Shown in pieces: positions 10,516 to 22,468 of a stretch of 64,000 nucleotides of DNA. The notes under the pieces were generated by a model that saw only the letters and a program-made list of their open reading frames with translations, did no database searches and was not told the DNA's origin. Within the stretch, counting starts at the first letter, position 1, and every line of letters begins with the position of its first letter. Both the position numbers and the translations under genes were made by a program. Origin of the DNA: Diphasiastrum complanatum (taxonomy: Eukaryota > Streptophyta > Lycopodiopsida > Lycopodiales > Lycopodiaceae); contig CM055103.1 of assembly GCA_029204225.1 (NCBI GenBank), positions 57,788,529 to 57,852,528 on the forward strand. The letters run 5' to 3'.

Positions 10516-11670
10516 TTATGCTTTTCTGGTCATATTTGTATATTTGACAAAGGAGGCCAATTTTCATATTAGACTTAGAGTTTGACTTTTCAAAGTTATA
10601 TTAGTTTGAAAGCATTTTAATAAACACTTTTTGAAAGTGTGAAAAAGTCTAGTACACTAGTTTTAGAAGATTCAAGTTTGAGTAGTAGAGACATGGAATC
10701 TAGTCACAAAAATAGTAGGGTTTTTCATTATGGAGGGAAAGCAAACTTCCAAATTATGTTTGGACTTGTATAAAAGGATGTAACTCATGGGAAGAGACAG
10801 ATTCTCTCTCTCTTATCTCATTTCATGCTTATACACGAGTTCTCTTGGGTTCATCTATCCATTGATGCACCATATTTGTGATATCTTGCAATCTTGTGTG
10901 TAGAATGCTTATTTTATGCTATTTTTGGATCCACATGAGTGAGATATAGTAGCTTACTATTTTTTTACGGAAAATAACTTCATCATATGATATGGTTGAT
11001 GTTTGATCAGGTTCTTATTGAGTTTTCATCTCTTTCTTAGAGTAGATGTTGATTTTTCTACATTGGCAGGATTGATGGAGTTGATCTATTTCTAACCAAA
11101 GATCAAGTTATGGATTTGAATCTTGCTTGATCTCGAATTCTTAACAAAGGAGAGAAGCAAGCAAGTGGTCAGCACTCGCATTTATTGTTTGGTTGCTGTT
11201 ATTTTCGATAGAGTTCAAAGTTGGAAGCATGGAGGAATCATTGCATTTACATTCTATTATGTTCTTCATATTCTAGTTACATCTTGACATGTAAAATTGA
11301 TGTAAGAAATAGTGATGCATCCAATGTGGACACTATTCTCTATATCGATTACGAAAGTTACTATAAAACCATATAAAAGAGGTCTATTCTTAAGATGGAT
11401 CAAGTTCTATGTTAAAACTATGCATTTTAAACTTAGAGATAAACTTTATATTGTTAATAAGGCCTAGGAATAGTTGATTTACTATTTTTGACATGTTAGG
11501 TGATTTGATAAGGTCGCATAAGACATACTCTTATTGGTTCATTTAGATTTATTGAAGATAGTCTGTTGGATGGTATAGATTTAAAACTTTCCAAATGTTG
11601 ATAAGCTCAAGCAAGGTCATCCAAATAGGTCAAGGACTTGTTATATATAGTGTACAAGCATGGGAAGACT

Positions 11671-11672
<2 letters not shown>
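10516..11672. repeat. Non-coding retroelement-like flank with repeats
   Basis: CTCTCTCTT...CATGCTTA...GTGTAGAATGCT at 10800-10920 recurs directly at about 11750-11850. A segment at about 11075-11115 (GATCTATTTCTAACCAAAGA) is inverted at about 11898-11930. Probably LTR-derived; the element type is not determined. Confidence 0.4.

Positions 11673-11757
<85 letters not shown>
11673..11757. repeat. (CT)n microsatellite
   Basis: More than 40 CT dinucleotides, uninterrupted. Confidence 0.95.
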
Positions 11758-11760
<3 letters not shown>

Positions 11761-11879
11761 CATGCTTATGGAAGTGATCTTTGGGTTTCTATATTCATTT
11801 TTGCATTGTCTAGTTGATATCTTGAATTCTTTGTGTAGAATGCTATTTTAAGTGGTGTATATGAAGAATTCCAGAACAT

Positions 11880-13195
11880 TTAAGATCCAATTCCATAAAC
11901 TGATCTTTGGTTAGAAATAGATCAACTCTGCCTCTTTCATTGAATCTGACTACTCTAGATTCACTTGAATTTACATCTTATCTTTAAAATCTATGATGTT
12001 TAACACTTTATTGAAGTTTTGTTAGAATAAGTAAATCCGAGTTTCTCTTATAGTTTCATTCAGTTGGTACCTGCCACCATCCCACCACACAAAACCACAC
12101 AAGTTAGCACAATGAGGAAGACAGGTGTCAACGTTGAATGTGAGCTGTTATCCATGTCCAAAATAAGTTTAGCAGCTTAATAGCTTAAAATACTTGATCA
12201 CAAATTGTAGTCCAATCTTTCCTATGTAACACATCATTACTTGACAAAGTTTGGCAATACTAACCTGAATAGATGTCGCGTGAGAGTCTTGTGAGGAAGC
12301 CATATTTGTTTACGAACAAGATTTTATTCCGTGACTGATAATAGAAGTTTTTTTAGTCTAGTTTTAGCCACAACAATAATAGCATGAAAAAGCATTGCTA
12401 AACATACTATATTTTCATTACAAGATGAATTCTCTGCTTTAGTAAAAAGAGAATGACAAAAACGTATATATAAACTTCATGAAGATGTTCTTCGGAATGC
12501 ATACCTACATAAGAGCGTAATCTGAGTCCAATAATGGAATCGAGATGCAACCTCGTAGTAGGAAGATCTATTTACAATAAGAGTCATATTGCATTTGCTC
12601 ACCATTTGCATATCATTTATCATAATTCATACCTCTCGTGGTGACCATCATACCATACAACAAAAAGTATCATGCTGGCAACTAGCTATGCATCCGCATT
12701 ATCTTTGAAGAGGCATACAATACTTCCAACAAAAGTGTGGTCATCGCTGCCCTCTTAGCGCTAAAATGGCCGCACATTCATGTGAACAGAGGTTCAATCA
12801 AACATATAATGTGATGGTGAGGTTATCGCTGTCACAACGAGTTAGATCATGCTTAATCAAACATATCAATCAACTCACATATGTAGAGGGTTGCATGAAA
12901 CAACATTATGTTGTCAGCACATTTCCAGCGTGTAGTTTCATCATATACTTGCCATATAAAGTACACTAAACAAGCCACATAATGTGTATGGGCTTGCATG
13001 CAGTTGTAGCGCGCTGCCAACGTGCTATGAGCATGTGGTTTCAATGTGCATTGCCATATATCTTATGTGAAACGATGGAAACCTCCACACGACATTGTTA
13101 TGAGGGCATACCATCACGATTTTCAGCATAGTTCTACCTCTTATCAAAATGGCGGACATGCATAATATGTATGGTTTTCTCAGAGGGTGCTGGAT
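11880..13195. other. Intergenic, no gene seen
   Basis: Apart from the inverted partner at about 11898-11930, no repeat boundary, coding signature or RNA gene could be supported. Confidence 0.35.
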
Positions 13196-13196
13196 C

Positions 13197-13345
<149 letters not shown>

Positions 13346-14740
13346 ATAGATTGGGAGAAAGATAGAAATATTGATTTGGAGAGAAAATTGGTTGGTTGAT
13401 TCAATTGGAATGATTGATTGGTGGCATCAATTTGAGAGGATTTCTTGAGAGATTGATTGATTGGAAAAAATGATGAATCATGGCAAAAAAGGCTATTTGG
13501 CAAAAAATGTAAACTTTTAAAAGAAACGAAAGACAAATTAAAGCAAACATTGTATTTTGTTTGATTGTTTTTGGCTTGCAATCAATAAATTGCATATAAT
13601 TTATTGCATCACAAGACATAACATGGAAATGTTTGAATATTTTGATTTATACATACATACAAGTCTTAGAACTAAACATAGCAACTCCACGGTTGGGGGA
13701 TAGTAGAATGAGCCTAGACTATATTGAATATAATATTCATACAATAATATTCATACAGTCGTTGTCTTGAATAAAGAAAAGTGAATCCCTAATATAAAGG
13801 TTTGATATCTTGGACCCCCACTAGCAATTAGCATTGTTCCTCTAGCAAACTAACAATAGATTTAGTTAGTTGCTTCCTTTCATGAATGTATATCCAAGCA
13901 TGATCAGTTAGTGATGCAATGTATGTCGTTTGCTCTTTGACTAGTTTTGTAGATACTATAACAAATTACATGGAACCTTTCACTCAAATTGGAAATTATC
14001 TAGGACTTGATCTCTTGGTTCATTTCTGGTGAGTTTCATGAATATATCTATCCACGCATGACTAATTATCGATGCAATATGCATGGTTTGTTCTTTGACT
14101 AGTTTTTTGGATATGCATCTGTGGCTAAATTTTCCACATGATGAAGTTCCAAGAGAGTTAAAATTTGATTGATCCACATGATCCTTTGATTGGTGTTTGG
14201 TTGGATGTTAGTAATTGTTTTCGCATACAAGATTTGAGCATGGATGTTCCAGAAAACATTGTCATTGAATATACCACACCATGCAACGTCTATATCCACA
14301 TGAGGTCAAGAAAGCCCTCATTTGGCTTGCATGGATATAAGAGTGTAGTAATAAAAAATTATGGTTTTCCTAGGGAGCTGGGGTCATTTTTGAAATGTTC
14401 TAGATGAAACATGTATCAATGTGTTTAGAACATTAGGTTACAAATATCGGATGTACTAGAAAAAAAATCAACATAAGACTTTGCATGAGTACAACATGGA
14501 AAGTGTCTCAAGAGACGAACGAACATCACAAAAATAGAAGACAGTATGTCTTTCTAACATAAACAAACGTGGAATTGTTCAAATATCATCATGACAATAC
14601 AGATTGCAAAAAGCATATCCAGGTTTCACTTTTGGGAGTTGGATCTCCACTAGGACATTGACTCGGCGGTACACTTTGAAAAGCAATAGTGTATTAGACC
14701 TTCCCTGTCTCAATCATATGCATTCTCTAATTTAAATATT
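13346..14740. repeat. Intergenic with a diverged ~159-bp tandem duplication
   Basis: TTTCATGAATGTATATCCA..GCATGATCAGTTAGTGATGCAAT..CTTTGACTAGTTTT (about 13880-13955) recurs as a diverged copy at about 14036-14112, offset by about 159 bp. The remainder shows nothing recognisable. A plus-strand open frame at 14165-14407 has no recognisable motif and is not called. Confidence 0.45.
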
Positions 14741-15008
14741 TGCTCAATTGTCAGGTTTTTCTGTTTTTGTCGTCCAGATATCTGGTAGCCAGAAATGGGT
14801 TACCGATTTTGATCCAAAACAGGAATTTAAGAAGAGCATATCGGTCCAAAAAAAGAGCATATCTCTTAGATTCGCTTGGGTAACCCGATTGCTCTCAGCT
14901 TTCCAGATGGTCGCTCTCCGTCATGGTAGCCCACCTCACATGGAAACAATTTGCCTTATCTCCCCCAAGAGAGGAGTGTGGAATCTTGTTATTATAATAT
15001 AAGCATTC

Positions 15009-15018
15009 GTATATATAG
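15009..15018 (+). promoter_or_regulatory. TATA box of the dioxygenase relic
   Basis: GTATATATAGC lies about 235 bp upstream of the ATG at 15249, at a plausible distance for a start site near 15040 and a 200-bp 5' UTR. Confidence 0.4.
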
Positions 15019-15248
15019 CAAGCTTATGTACCTCCCTGAGCATGCCCACCACCGAATTCCGTTTAGTCCTTGTCACTCATCACTGCAGATCAAATATTTG
15101 CACTAGTATTACTAGTTTCTTAGGGAGGACACATATCCCAACTTCTACACTCTCACACACCGGCACAACACGACAGTGCCTGTACATCCATTACTTTTCA
15201 TCTTAATTCGGCATAAATATTTGTAGATCATCTAGAGACTAATTACTC

Positions 15249-16454
15249 ATGGCAACTTTGAAGCCAATCGATCTGTCAGGCCTAAACGATGAGCGACTGG
15301 CTTCTTTTGTCAGGTCTTAGATCGCTGAGGCCTGTGAAAAAAATGGCTTTTTCCAAATTATCAATCACGGCGTGCCAGTAGAGCTAATGGATAAGCTTAA
15401 GGAAGTGGGTCGGAAGTTCTTTGATCTGCCCAAGGACGAGAAACTTGTGTATGCTGGAAAACCAGTGCTCGCAGCTGAGGGCTATGGCAGCCGTATGGTC
15501 CTTACTGATAGTGAGCCGCAATTTTGGCGTGGATTTGTGGAGCTTCACACTCTTCCATTATCTGAAAGGCATTACAACTACTGCCCACAGCAGCCAGCTG
15601 AATTTAGTGAGACTGTGGAGAAGTACACAACAGCAATAATGGACCTCGCTCACCGGCTGCTGTCTGTCATCACTGAGAATCTTGGGCTCAAACCCACGTA
15701 CCTCAAGGAGGCTATGGGGGAAACACAGCAGAGCATAGTATTCCAGTGCTATCCTCCCTGCCCGGAGCCAGGAAAGACTCTCGGCCTGCCTGCACACTCT
15801 GACATTGGAGGCATCACCATTCTTATGCAAGAGGGCGACGGATTGCAGGTGGCTGCCGCAAACAACACATGGGAGCTAGTTCCAAATCATCCCAATGCTT
15901 TCGTCGTCAATCTGGCAGATCAAATCGAGATAAATAGTTTTGAGTCTTCATGACATAATTAGGATCACATACAGCAAATCAAGGAAACTGTGCTTCCTTA
16001 AGTTGTCTCCTTCTATGCTCAACTAGACTATCACACAAGGTTTAGCTCGTTGTAGAATTCACTAACCTCAAGCCAAGAATTTAAAGTTTGTCAGCCTTTT
16101 CAAGAATTCACGAGTTGCGGTCTGTATCAGTTAACTCGTGTAGATAAGAAAGTCGATACCACTGTGTTTATGAATTGTGTTTATGAACTGCAGATAATTA
16201 CGAATGGGAGATACAAAAGCGCCAACCACAGAGCCATTGTGAACAGCGACAGCATACGACGATCCTACGTAACGTTCTATTATCCACCAAAGGATCAAAA
16301 GATCATCCCCGCTCCAGAGCTGGTGGATGCAAATGTAGGTCCTTTGTACAGGGAACTATACTATTTGGAATATCTGCAGGCGTTGGCAGCGGGACGTGCA
16401 AAAGATAAACATCTAGTTCAATCATTTGCCATCAACAACCCTATACTCGCTTGA
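15249..16454 (+). pseudogene. 2-oxoglutarate/Fe(II) dioxygenase, two exons, disabled
   Basis: The family (flavonoid and hormone dioxygenases, DOXC class) hydroxylates or desaturates small metabolites with 2-oxoglutarate, Fe(II) and O2 in the cytosol. Exon 1 (15249-15929) carries IAEACEKNGFFQIINHGVP (N-terminal domain) and QCYPPCPEP, then the metal ligands His-x-Asp in LPAHSDIGGITIL and the strand AFVVNLADQIE. Exon 2 (16194-16454) starts IITNGRYKSANHRAIVN, supplying the third ligand His and the 2OG-binding Arg/Ser (RRSY), and ends INNPILA. Two lesions are visible. An in-frame TAG at 15318-15320 sits where the family has a residue before IAEAC. The intron after GAG(15929) begins ATAAAT instead of GTAAAT, with a normal acceptor (CTGCAG) at 16193. 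The predicted protein is otherwise near family length (about 310 residues). Confidence 0.85.
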
Positions 16455-16957
16455 CTCAATGAAGGGGTTAAAATTGGGTTAGGTATTCAACCAAGGATAG
16501 CATCCACATAAGTCTTCTAAGTAAGGCAGCTGAGCAGTTGCATGAATATGATGAATAAGGATGGCTACGTGAAGTTTGTTACATTACCCCAGTTATGATC
16601 ATTGTTTATGCTTTTTACAGATTCCTAGTCTATTTATAAGTCAGGAAGTGGAATTAAAAAAAGACAAACATGAAAACTTGTTGTTACAGCAGACATACAT
16701 AGGTAACAAAATCAAGTGATACTGTAGCACACCAAACAGAATCTTTGAAAAAGATTGCTGTTAAATTAGAAGTTACCATAGTAGTCAAACATATATAGAT
16801 TAAAGCAATCAAACTTTCCTTGATTCACCAAAAGAACCTTTGCCAGTTCTACCATATGAACTAACCTTCATCGAACTAAAAAATGATGGATTACTAAATT
16901 TGAAAATCTAAGAAAGATTGCCGAAGATTCAAGTGAATAGACTGATATGTATTATGG
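16455..16957. other. Downstream spacer, no gene
   Basis: It contains the probable 3' UTR of the dioxygenase relic and AT-rich sequence. Nothing else is recognisable. Confidence 0.3.
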
Positions 16958-16971
16958 AAGGAGCCGGAAGA

Positions 16972-17060
16972 GGCCATTCTGCCCGGTAAGAATTTCCAGA
17001 ATTTTTTTAGGCAAGGCCGAGCCTAAAAAATTTTGGAAATCCGAACCAGGCAGAATGGCC
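16972..17060. repeat. Near-perfect 89-bp hairpin
   Basis: GGCCATTCTGCC at the left and GGCAGAATGGCC at the right are exact inverted repeats. Inner arms AATTTCCAGAATTTTTTTAGGC and GCCTAAAAAATTTTGGAAAT continue the pairing around an AAGGCCGA loop. Confidence 0.8.
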
Positions 17061-17081
17061 TCTGCCCGGCCCATTCCATTG

Positions 17082-17298
17082 CGTAATGGATTTTTGGACC
17101 CTTTTTAAACCAATCCTTAGCTGCCACATGGCAGGTGCAAGCAGAATCAGCACTAAAAAAATTTGAGACCAATCGGATGCTGCCAAGTGGCAGACGCAGG
17201 CAGAATCTGCACTAATTTAGAAAAAAAAAAAGCAGATGACTATTATGCTTTTTAATCTGTTCAGAAATGGGCAGAATAGTCACCAAAAATCCATTACG
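17082..17298. mobile_element. Small TIR element (~217 bp)
   Basis: The ends are a 16-bp perfect inverted repeat (CGTAATGGATTTTTGG and CCAAAAATCCATTACG). The interior holds two direct repeats of about 58 bp, each with a CTGCCA..TGGCAG palindrome and GCAGAATC.GCACTAA. There is no clear TSD. It abuts the hairpin at 16972-17060, which may be part of the same unit. Confidence 0.55.
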
Positions 17299-17299
17299 T

Positions 17300-18235
17300 A
17301 TAGAAAACATAACCGTGCGAAAGAGATCTCACAAGCAACCTACAACTATACATTGAATTGAATGTATAATTCTGAAGGGTGAAATGCCCATTGCATGGAG
17401 ATGAAAGGACACGGGGGGTTGCAATGGGACATTCAAGCCTCACAAGTCTATACGAGAACAATTAAATATTCACTTTATGCCTGAAATTGTTAGTTACAAC
17501 ACTAACAACATTACTTGGTCAATGGTCCAGCACATGCACAGGATCTTGATCACGCAGTCACAATATGCACCTCACAACCCACAATAGATCAGGATCAAGA
17601 TTAATCCACAACTTTCATCACAGAATTTGAAAATATACTAGCAAAGTAGTAGGCCTCTACACACCAAGATGCCATACATTGTTAGCTCACTAGAAAGCAA
17701 ATTGCAATCTCCTCATGACATCATCACCCACTATATGCGTTCCACACAATTAGATGGCAGGAGGACATTTAGAAGATCATATGAACGTTGACATTTTACT
17801 CCATTGTGTTCCTTTGATTTGCTTAACTTCAAGCAGCGTAAAAGAGTGTTTAAAGAAAAGAAATGTACTGCAAATAATTCGGATGATTGGAAATTACTTT
17901 GAACGTCATCATGAAAGATTGTCCCACAACCTTTAGTGTAATCTCAAAAAATGAGGTTATGTGTTTGTACATAGCTTATGGAATGACATGTAATCTGCCA
18001 TGTGAGCATAAAAATAGGCTTAAACAAACACACATAGGGAGTGGAAACTTCCCATTGACGGACGTTTCGGGGGCAGGGAAGGTCACACTCCGAGACCATT
18101 CCGTCGGGGAAGGGCCTTCGTTTGAGGGCACCCTATGTAAGAATGTATTGCTATTGCATAAATGGAATGAGATAATCACAAGTTATCCGTTGGAAGCTTT
18201 TTGCAATTTAAATCTGGTTTAGGACAAGCTATGGT
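17300..18235. other. Intergenic, no supported gene
   Basis: Open frames at 17754-18222 have no recognisable motif, and no splice pattern was found. Confidence 0.3.
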
Positions 18236-18239
18236 TGTT

Positions 18240-18560
18240 CAAGTTGTTACAAAATCCTCGCTAGCAAACTCTATAGAAGCAAATGGTTATTGGAGACAAA
18301 TGTTGCACATTTCCAACAAATTGAAGCAAGCTCAACAAATTACTAACAATACTTCCTCACAAACACACATTTTCAACAAACTCATAAAAAAATGGTTATT
18401 GGAGGCAAACATTGCACAACCTAGCAAATTGAGGCAAATGTTGCACATTCTCAATAGTCCTACCCACCAACTCTATAGAAGCAAATGGCTATTGGAGGCA
18501 AACACTGCACATTGCTAGCAAATTGAAGCAAACACAACACATTCTCAATAGCACTAGGCA
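18240..18560. repeat. Diverged tandem repeats (CAAATGGTTATTGGAGGCAAA)
   Basis: Three copies of AAATGG[T/C]TATTGGAG[A/G]CAAA followed by TGCACA occur at about 18280, 18392 and 18483, separated by related CAACAAATTGAAGCAA-type words. Confidence 0.6.
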
Positions 18561-19730
18561 AGGACTATCATATCATGACTATGGATGCATTTCTAGTTGC
18601 GTTGGAGGCAAGAAGCAAGTTGTAAGTTGCATATGATAGAAAATGGAAGTGATGGGAGGGTGTTGAGAATAAAGACATTGTCATTATTGATCTTTCTTGA
18701 GCTAACCACACCATATCAAGATGATTATGTGAGGTGTTCAAAGCATCTAGTTGAGTTAGTGCTAACTAACATAGTAACCATTTATGCTTGCTAATAGCTA
18801 GTGGGGCATCACTCATAGTTTTTTAAGAGGTAATTGTGAGTGCTAACAACTAGTAGGGCATGTCTCTGATATGACAAGGTTAGTTAATGAAAGAGCTATT
18901 ATTATGAACGCTACACTGCCATCACCTCCATTATGTTGCTACTCCTAAAAAGTTTGCTAGAGAGGACCAAAATGTGCAATGTTTACTTCAATTTGCTCTA
19001 GGCAGCAAGACATGTGTCAAAGTAATTAAGTCCAGTTTATCTGAACACTCGACCAAAACTAATGTTTATTTAGCAGTTTTTACATGTTACCTATTTGCGG
19101 AACACTTAAGTAAGTGGCTCATGAGTCAGGACACACATCGCATAACAAGGACCGAACTAACATGCAATGGTAACCCCAAAAAGAATTAGACTATACATAT
19201 GTTCTTTTCTCTCTTTTGTGAGTTTACTTGCAGACAAGTTTCTTGGGGTTGGTGTGTGCTCTCTCTTTACAGTTTGATGTATTGAGTTGTTTATTAAGCT
19301 ATGTTAAGTCAAAAAATGAGTTTTCAGGACCTTATGAAGGTCTACCATGACCTACATGCATATGAGGTTGCACATCTATCAAAGTATGATGGATCAAATT
19401 GAGATTGAACAAGCTATCTACCACACTTCAAATGTAGGCAAGAGCTCAATCACATCAAAAATTAAAATCATCCAAAGACAGGCAAGTTTTTTACATCCAC
19501 ATGAAAAAACTAAGTAACAAACACTATGAGAACCAAAACCAAGCACCTTGCTCTCGGGTAGAGAGATAAACAGAGCTTGAGAGAGAATAGACCAAACTAC
19601 CTCCAAAGTGAACATCGTGTTGTCTTTCAAAAGGTTGTATGTACAAGGACATCACACTCCCATGTAGTAGTGGCTCGAGATCTACTATGAGGAATGCTCA
19701 AAATTGATTGGACTTCATGGATTCCACCTC
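18560..19730. other. Intergenic, no supported gene
   Basis: Two loose repeats of GCTAAYARCTAGTRGGGCAT occur near 18790 and 18842. Nothing else is recognisable. Confidence 0.3.
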
Positions 19731-19734
19731 TCAT

Positions 19735-19935
19735 TATGAATAGACCTCTAGATTCCCAGCTCTCTCCATGATTGGACTAAATGGCTTGAGCTTCACAATT
19801 TGATTGGCCAAGTGATTTACAGCTCTAAACATGATTGGGCCAAACATTTTGCACCTCTTAATGTGATTGGCTTTGTGATGTACACCTCTTAATTTGATTG
19901 GGCCAAATTTGACATTGAGATGTAGATTTGGTTGC
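19735..19935 (-). promoter_or_regulatory. Old LTR relic with phased CCAAT boxes
   Basis: Plus-strand ATTGG (minus CCAAT) occurs at 19771, 19803, 19834, 19866 and 19897, every 31-32 bp. The words between them (CACCTCTTAAT) also occur in the LTR of the adjacent element. No coding sequence is attached; it appears to be the promoter part of a related older LTR. Confidence 0.5.
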
Positions 19936-20015
19936 ATGCTAGCAAAATGCCAATCCTTATATTTTGTGACACATGTCACCATCTCACTAGAACTCGAGTT
20001 GGAGGCCCCTTGAAT

Positions 20016-20752
20016 TGTTGAATTTCACACGTGTGGATCGTCCACAACATGTACTTGTGATCTCCTAAGGTGTGTAGATGCACCAAGATCAAGACTAGAT
20101 TGAGATTCAAGATCAATCTTAGATCCTATGGCAACACACTACTACATGCATTCAATCGCTTCCAACTCTCACTCACACGTGTGGGAAGTATTCAAAAAAT
20201 AATCTAAGTAAAAACAAGCTGCCCTCCTCGAGTAGAGAGAGAAAAAGCATCATGAGCTCTCGGGTAGAGAGAGAAATCTAGAAATCCAATAACACTCAAA
20301 ATCCATATAATCACAAAATCAATTAGCTTCAAAATGAGGAGTACAATAATACTAGTAGATCCACGAGCTACCACTATGCTTAACTATGATTGGACCATAC
20401 TTTGTCACCTCTTGATCCTATTGGACCATTGATCCATGCACCTCTTAATTCTATTGGACTATATTCAAGCACACCTCAATTTCCTATTGGACCTCACATG
20501 GTTCCACCTCTAAATCCTATTGGACCTCTTGGAATTCATTAAACAAAAGCATTACACTTGTCTACACTCTAATTGGCACGAGTTTAGCCTCTTACTCTAT
20601 TTTGGCTCAATAGTGGCATTACAAGTGGAAATGCATAATTTGCCATCTATGCCAAATTTGTTCCTATCAACATCCTACACCTAGATGATTTATGTAAAAA
20701 AAACATAAGACCCCTATATCTAACATAGATAATCTTTTCTCAATTCTTCACA
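20016..20752 (-). repeat. 3' LTR of the full-length copia element
   Basis: This 737-bp partner of 25502-26242 has the same TG...CA ends. ATTGG boxes are at 20389, 20420, 20453, 20486 and 20519 (spacing 31, 33, 33, 33 bp). A TATA-like sequence is at plus 20304-20310. Confidence 0.93.
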
Positions 20753-20761
20753 CTCCTCCTG
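20753..20761 (-). promoter_or_regulatory. Polypurine tract
   Basis: Minus-strand CAGGAGGAG abuts the 3' LTR start TGTGAAG. It primes plus-strand DNA synthesis. Confidence 0.75.
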
Positions 20762-20770
20762 AAAAATTAT

Positions 20771-22468
20771 CTATGAAGATTTGAGCATTGATCTTGATAT
20801 GACTCCAAGATTAGATCTATGCTTGATAAAAGCACTTTTGCTCAAAGGCTTGGTGAGTAAATCGGCAATACAAGAGGACGAGTTGACATGTTCCAAATGG
20901 ATTTCTCCTCCAATAAGCTTTTCTCTCACAAAAAGGTGTGCCACTTCTATGTGCTTGCTTCTTGCATGAAATATGGGATTATTGGCAAGAGCTTGGGCCG
21001 AGATGTTATCACACTTGATCATTGGTAGATCATCTTCCTTGATCCACTTTAGCTCCATTAATAACCTCTTGAGACAAAGCACCTCTTTGGTAGTTGTAGT
21101 GAGTACTTTGTAATCGGCCTCACATGAAGAGAGAGATATAGTATCTTGCTTTTTGGAAAGCCAAGATATTAGATTGCCTCCAAGAAAGATAGCGTATGCA
21201 CTAATAGCCTTTTGATCCATCTTGTCACTTGCAAAGTCCGAATCCAAGTAGCCAACAATGGATAGATCTTCACTTTTCTAGAGTAGACCATAATCACAAG
21301 ATGAAGATACATATCTTAGAATCCTCTTGCCCATCTTCCCATGATGGATCTTAGGATCTTGCATAAATTGACTCAATTTGTGCACACAAAAACTTAGATC
21401 GGGCCTAGTAATGGTAAGCCAAATCAAGGAGCCTACAAGACTCCTAAAAAGTGTGATGTCCTCAAAGGATCTTTCATCACCTTTATTAGGATCTTTTACA
21501 ATTTGCTCCATTGGAGTATCTATGCTCTTAGAATTTTCCATATGAAATTTTTTCAACATAGAGTGAGCATATCTAGATTGGCATATAAAGACATGATTTT
21601 TATGAAAATCAATTTCTAGGCCTAGGATGTAATATATCTCTCCTAGATAATGCATTTTAAACTCACATCCAAGTGCTAGCTTAGTTTCATCATTTAGCTT
21701 GATACAACTTCCACAAAGATTAATGTCATCAACATAAATTAGAAGAATGACAATATTGCTATCAACAAACTTTAGATACATGGAAGGATCATAGTCACTA
21801 AGAGTAAATCCTAGTGAGATAAGAAAAGAATTAAGTCTTGAATACCATGATCTTGGTGCTTGCTTGAGTCCATAAAGACTTTTGAAGAGCAAGCACACTT
21901 TGGACTCATCCTTGATGAATCCTTGAGGTTGTTCCATATAGATCTCCTCCTCAAGATAACCGTTTAGAAAAGCATTGGATACATCTAATTGGAACACCTT
22001 CCACTTGAAGAAACAAGCAAGAGAAATAAGAATTTTTATTGTCACCATCTTTGCAACGGGTGCAAAGGTCTTCTCATAATCAAGACTATGGATTTGAGCA
22101 AATCCTTTGGCACATAATCTTGCTTTATGCTTGTTGATGGTGCCATCATGATTGAACTTTATCCGAAATACTCACTTGCAACCAATCACATGCTTGTTGG
22201 ATGGAGGATCCACAAGCTCCCAAGTATTGTTGGTGATCAATGCATCATACTCTTGCTTCATGGCATCATACCACTCCTTGGTATTGAGTGCCTCTTGTAC
22301 ATTCTTTGGCTCTTCATAAGAGACATAAAAAACATAATTAGTGGAATCAAGATCCACTTGTTTGCCCTTGTCAACATATGAGATCCTCTTAGGCTCGGAT
22401 CTATCTCTCATGGATCTTCTTGGTGAGAAAATCCGAGGAGAGTCTCCTTCAAATCTCGACCCCATCAC
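20771..22468 (-). pseudogene. Copia reverse transcriptase and RNase H with two stops
   Basis: Segment 22468-22172 holds the RT entry region (NTKEWYDAMKQEYDALITNN, TWELVDPP, NKHVIGCK). It is cut by TGA at 22172-22174, where the family has Trp (GCKWVF). The body 22171-21278 reads through KARLCAKGFAQ, FQLDVSNAFLNG, LYGLKQAPRSWY and the catalytic LLIYVDDI, which is intact. TAG at 21278-21280 separates RT from RNase H (21247-20771: DSDFASDK, WLSKKQDTISLSSCEADY, CDNISAQALA, ARSKHIEVAHLFVREK, ADLLTKPLS). The coding end lies 20 bp before the polypurine tract. Both stops are single-base differences from the family codons. Confidence 0.9.

Noticed and set aside
14165-14407. Open frame of 80 codons
   Set aside because: No recognisable motif, adjacent to diverged non-coding tandem repeats; length is within chance for AT-rich DNA.
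15318-15320. Restoration of the dioxygenase stop by U-to-C RNA editing
   Set aside because: Such editing is known in fern and hornwort organelles, not in nuclear transcripts; a nonsense mutation is simpler, especially with the lost splice donor.
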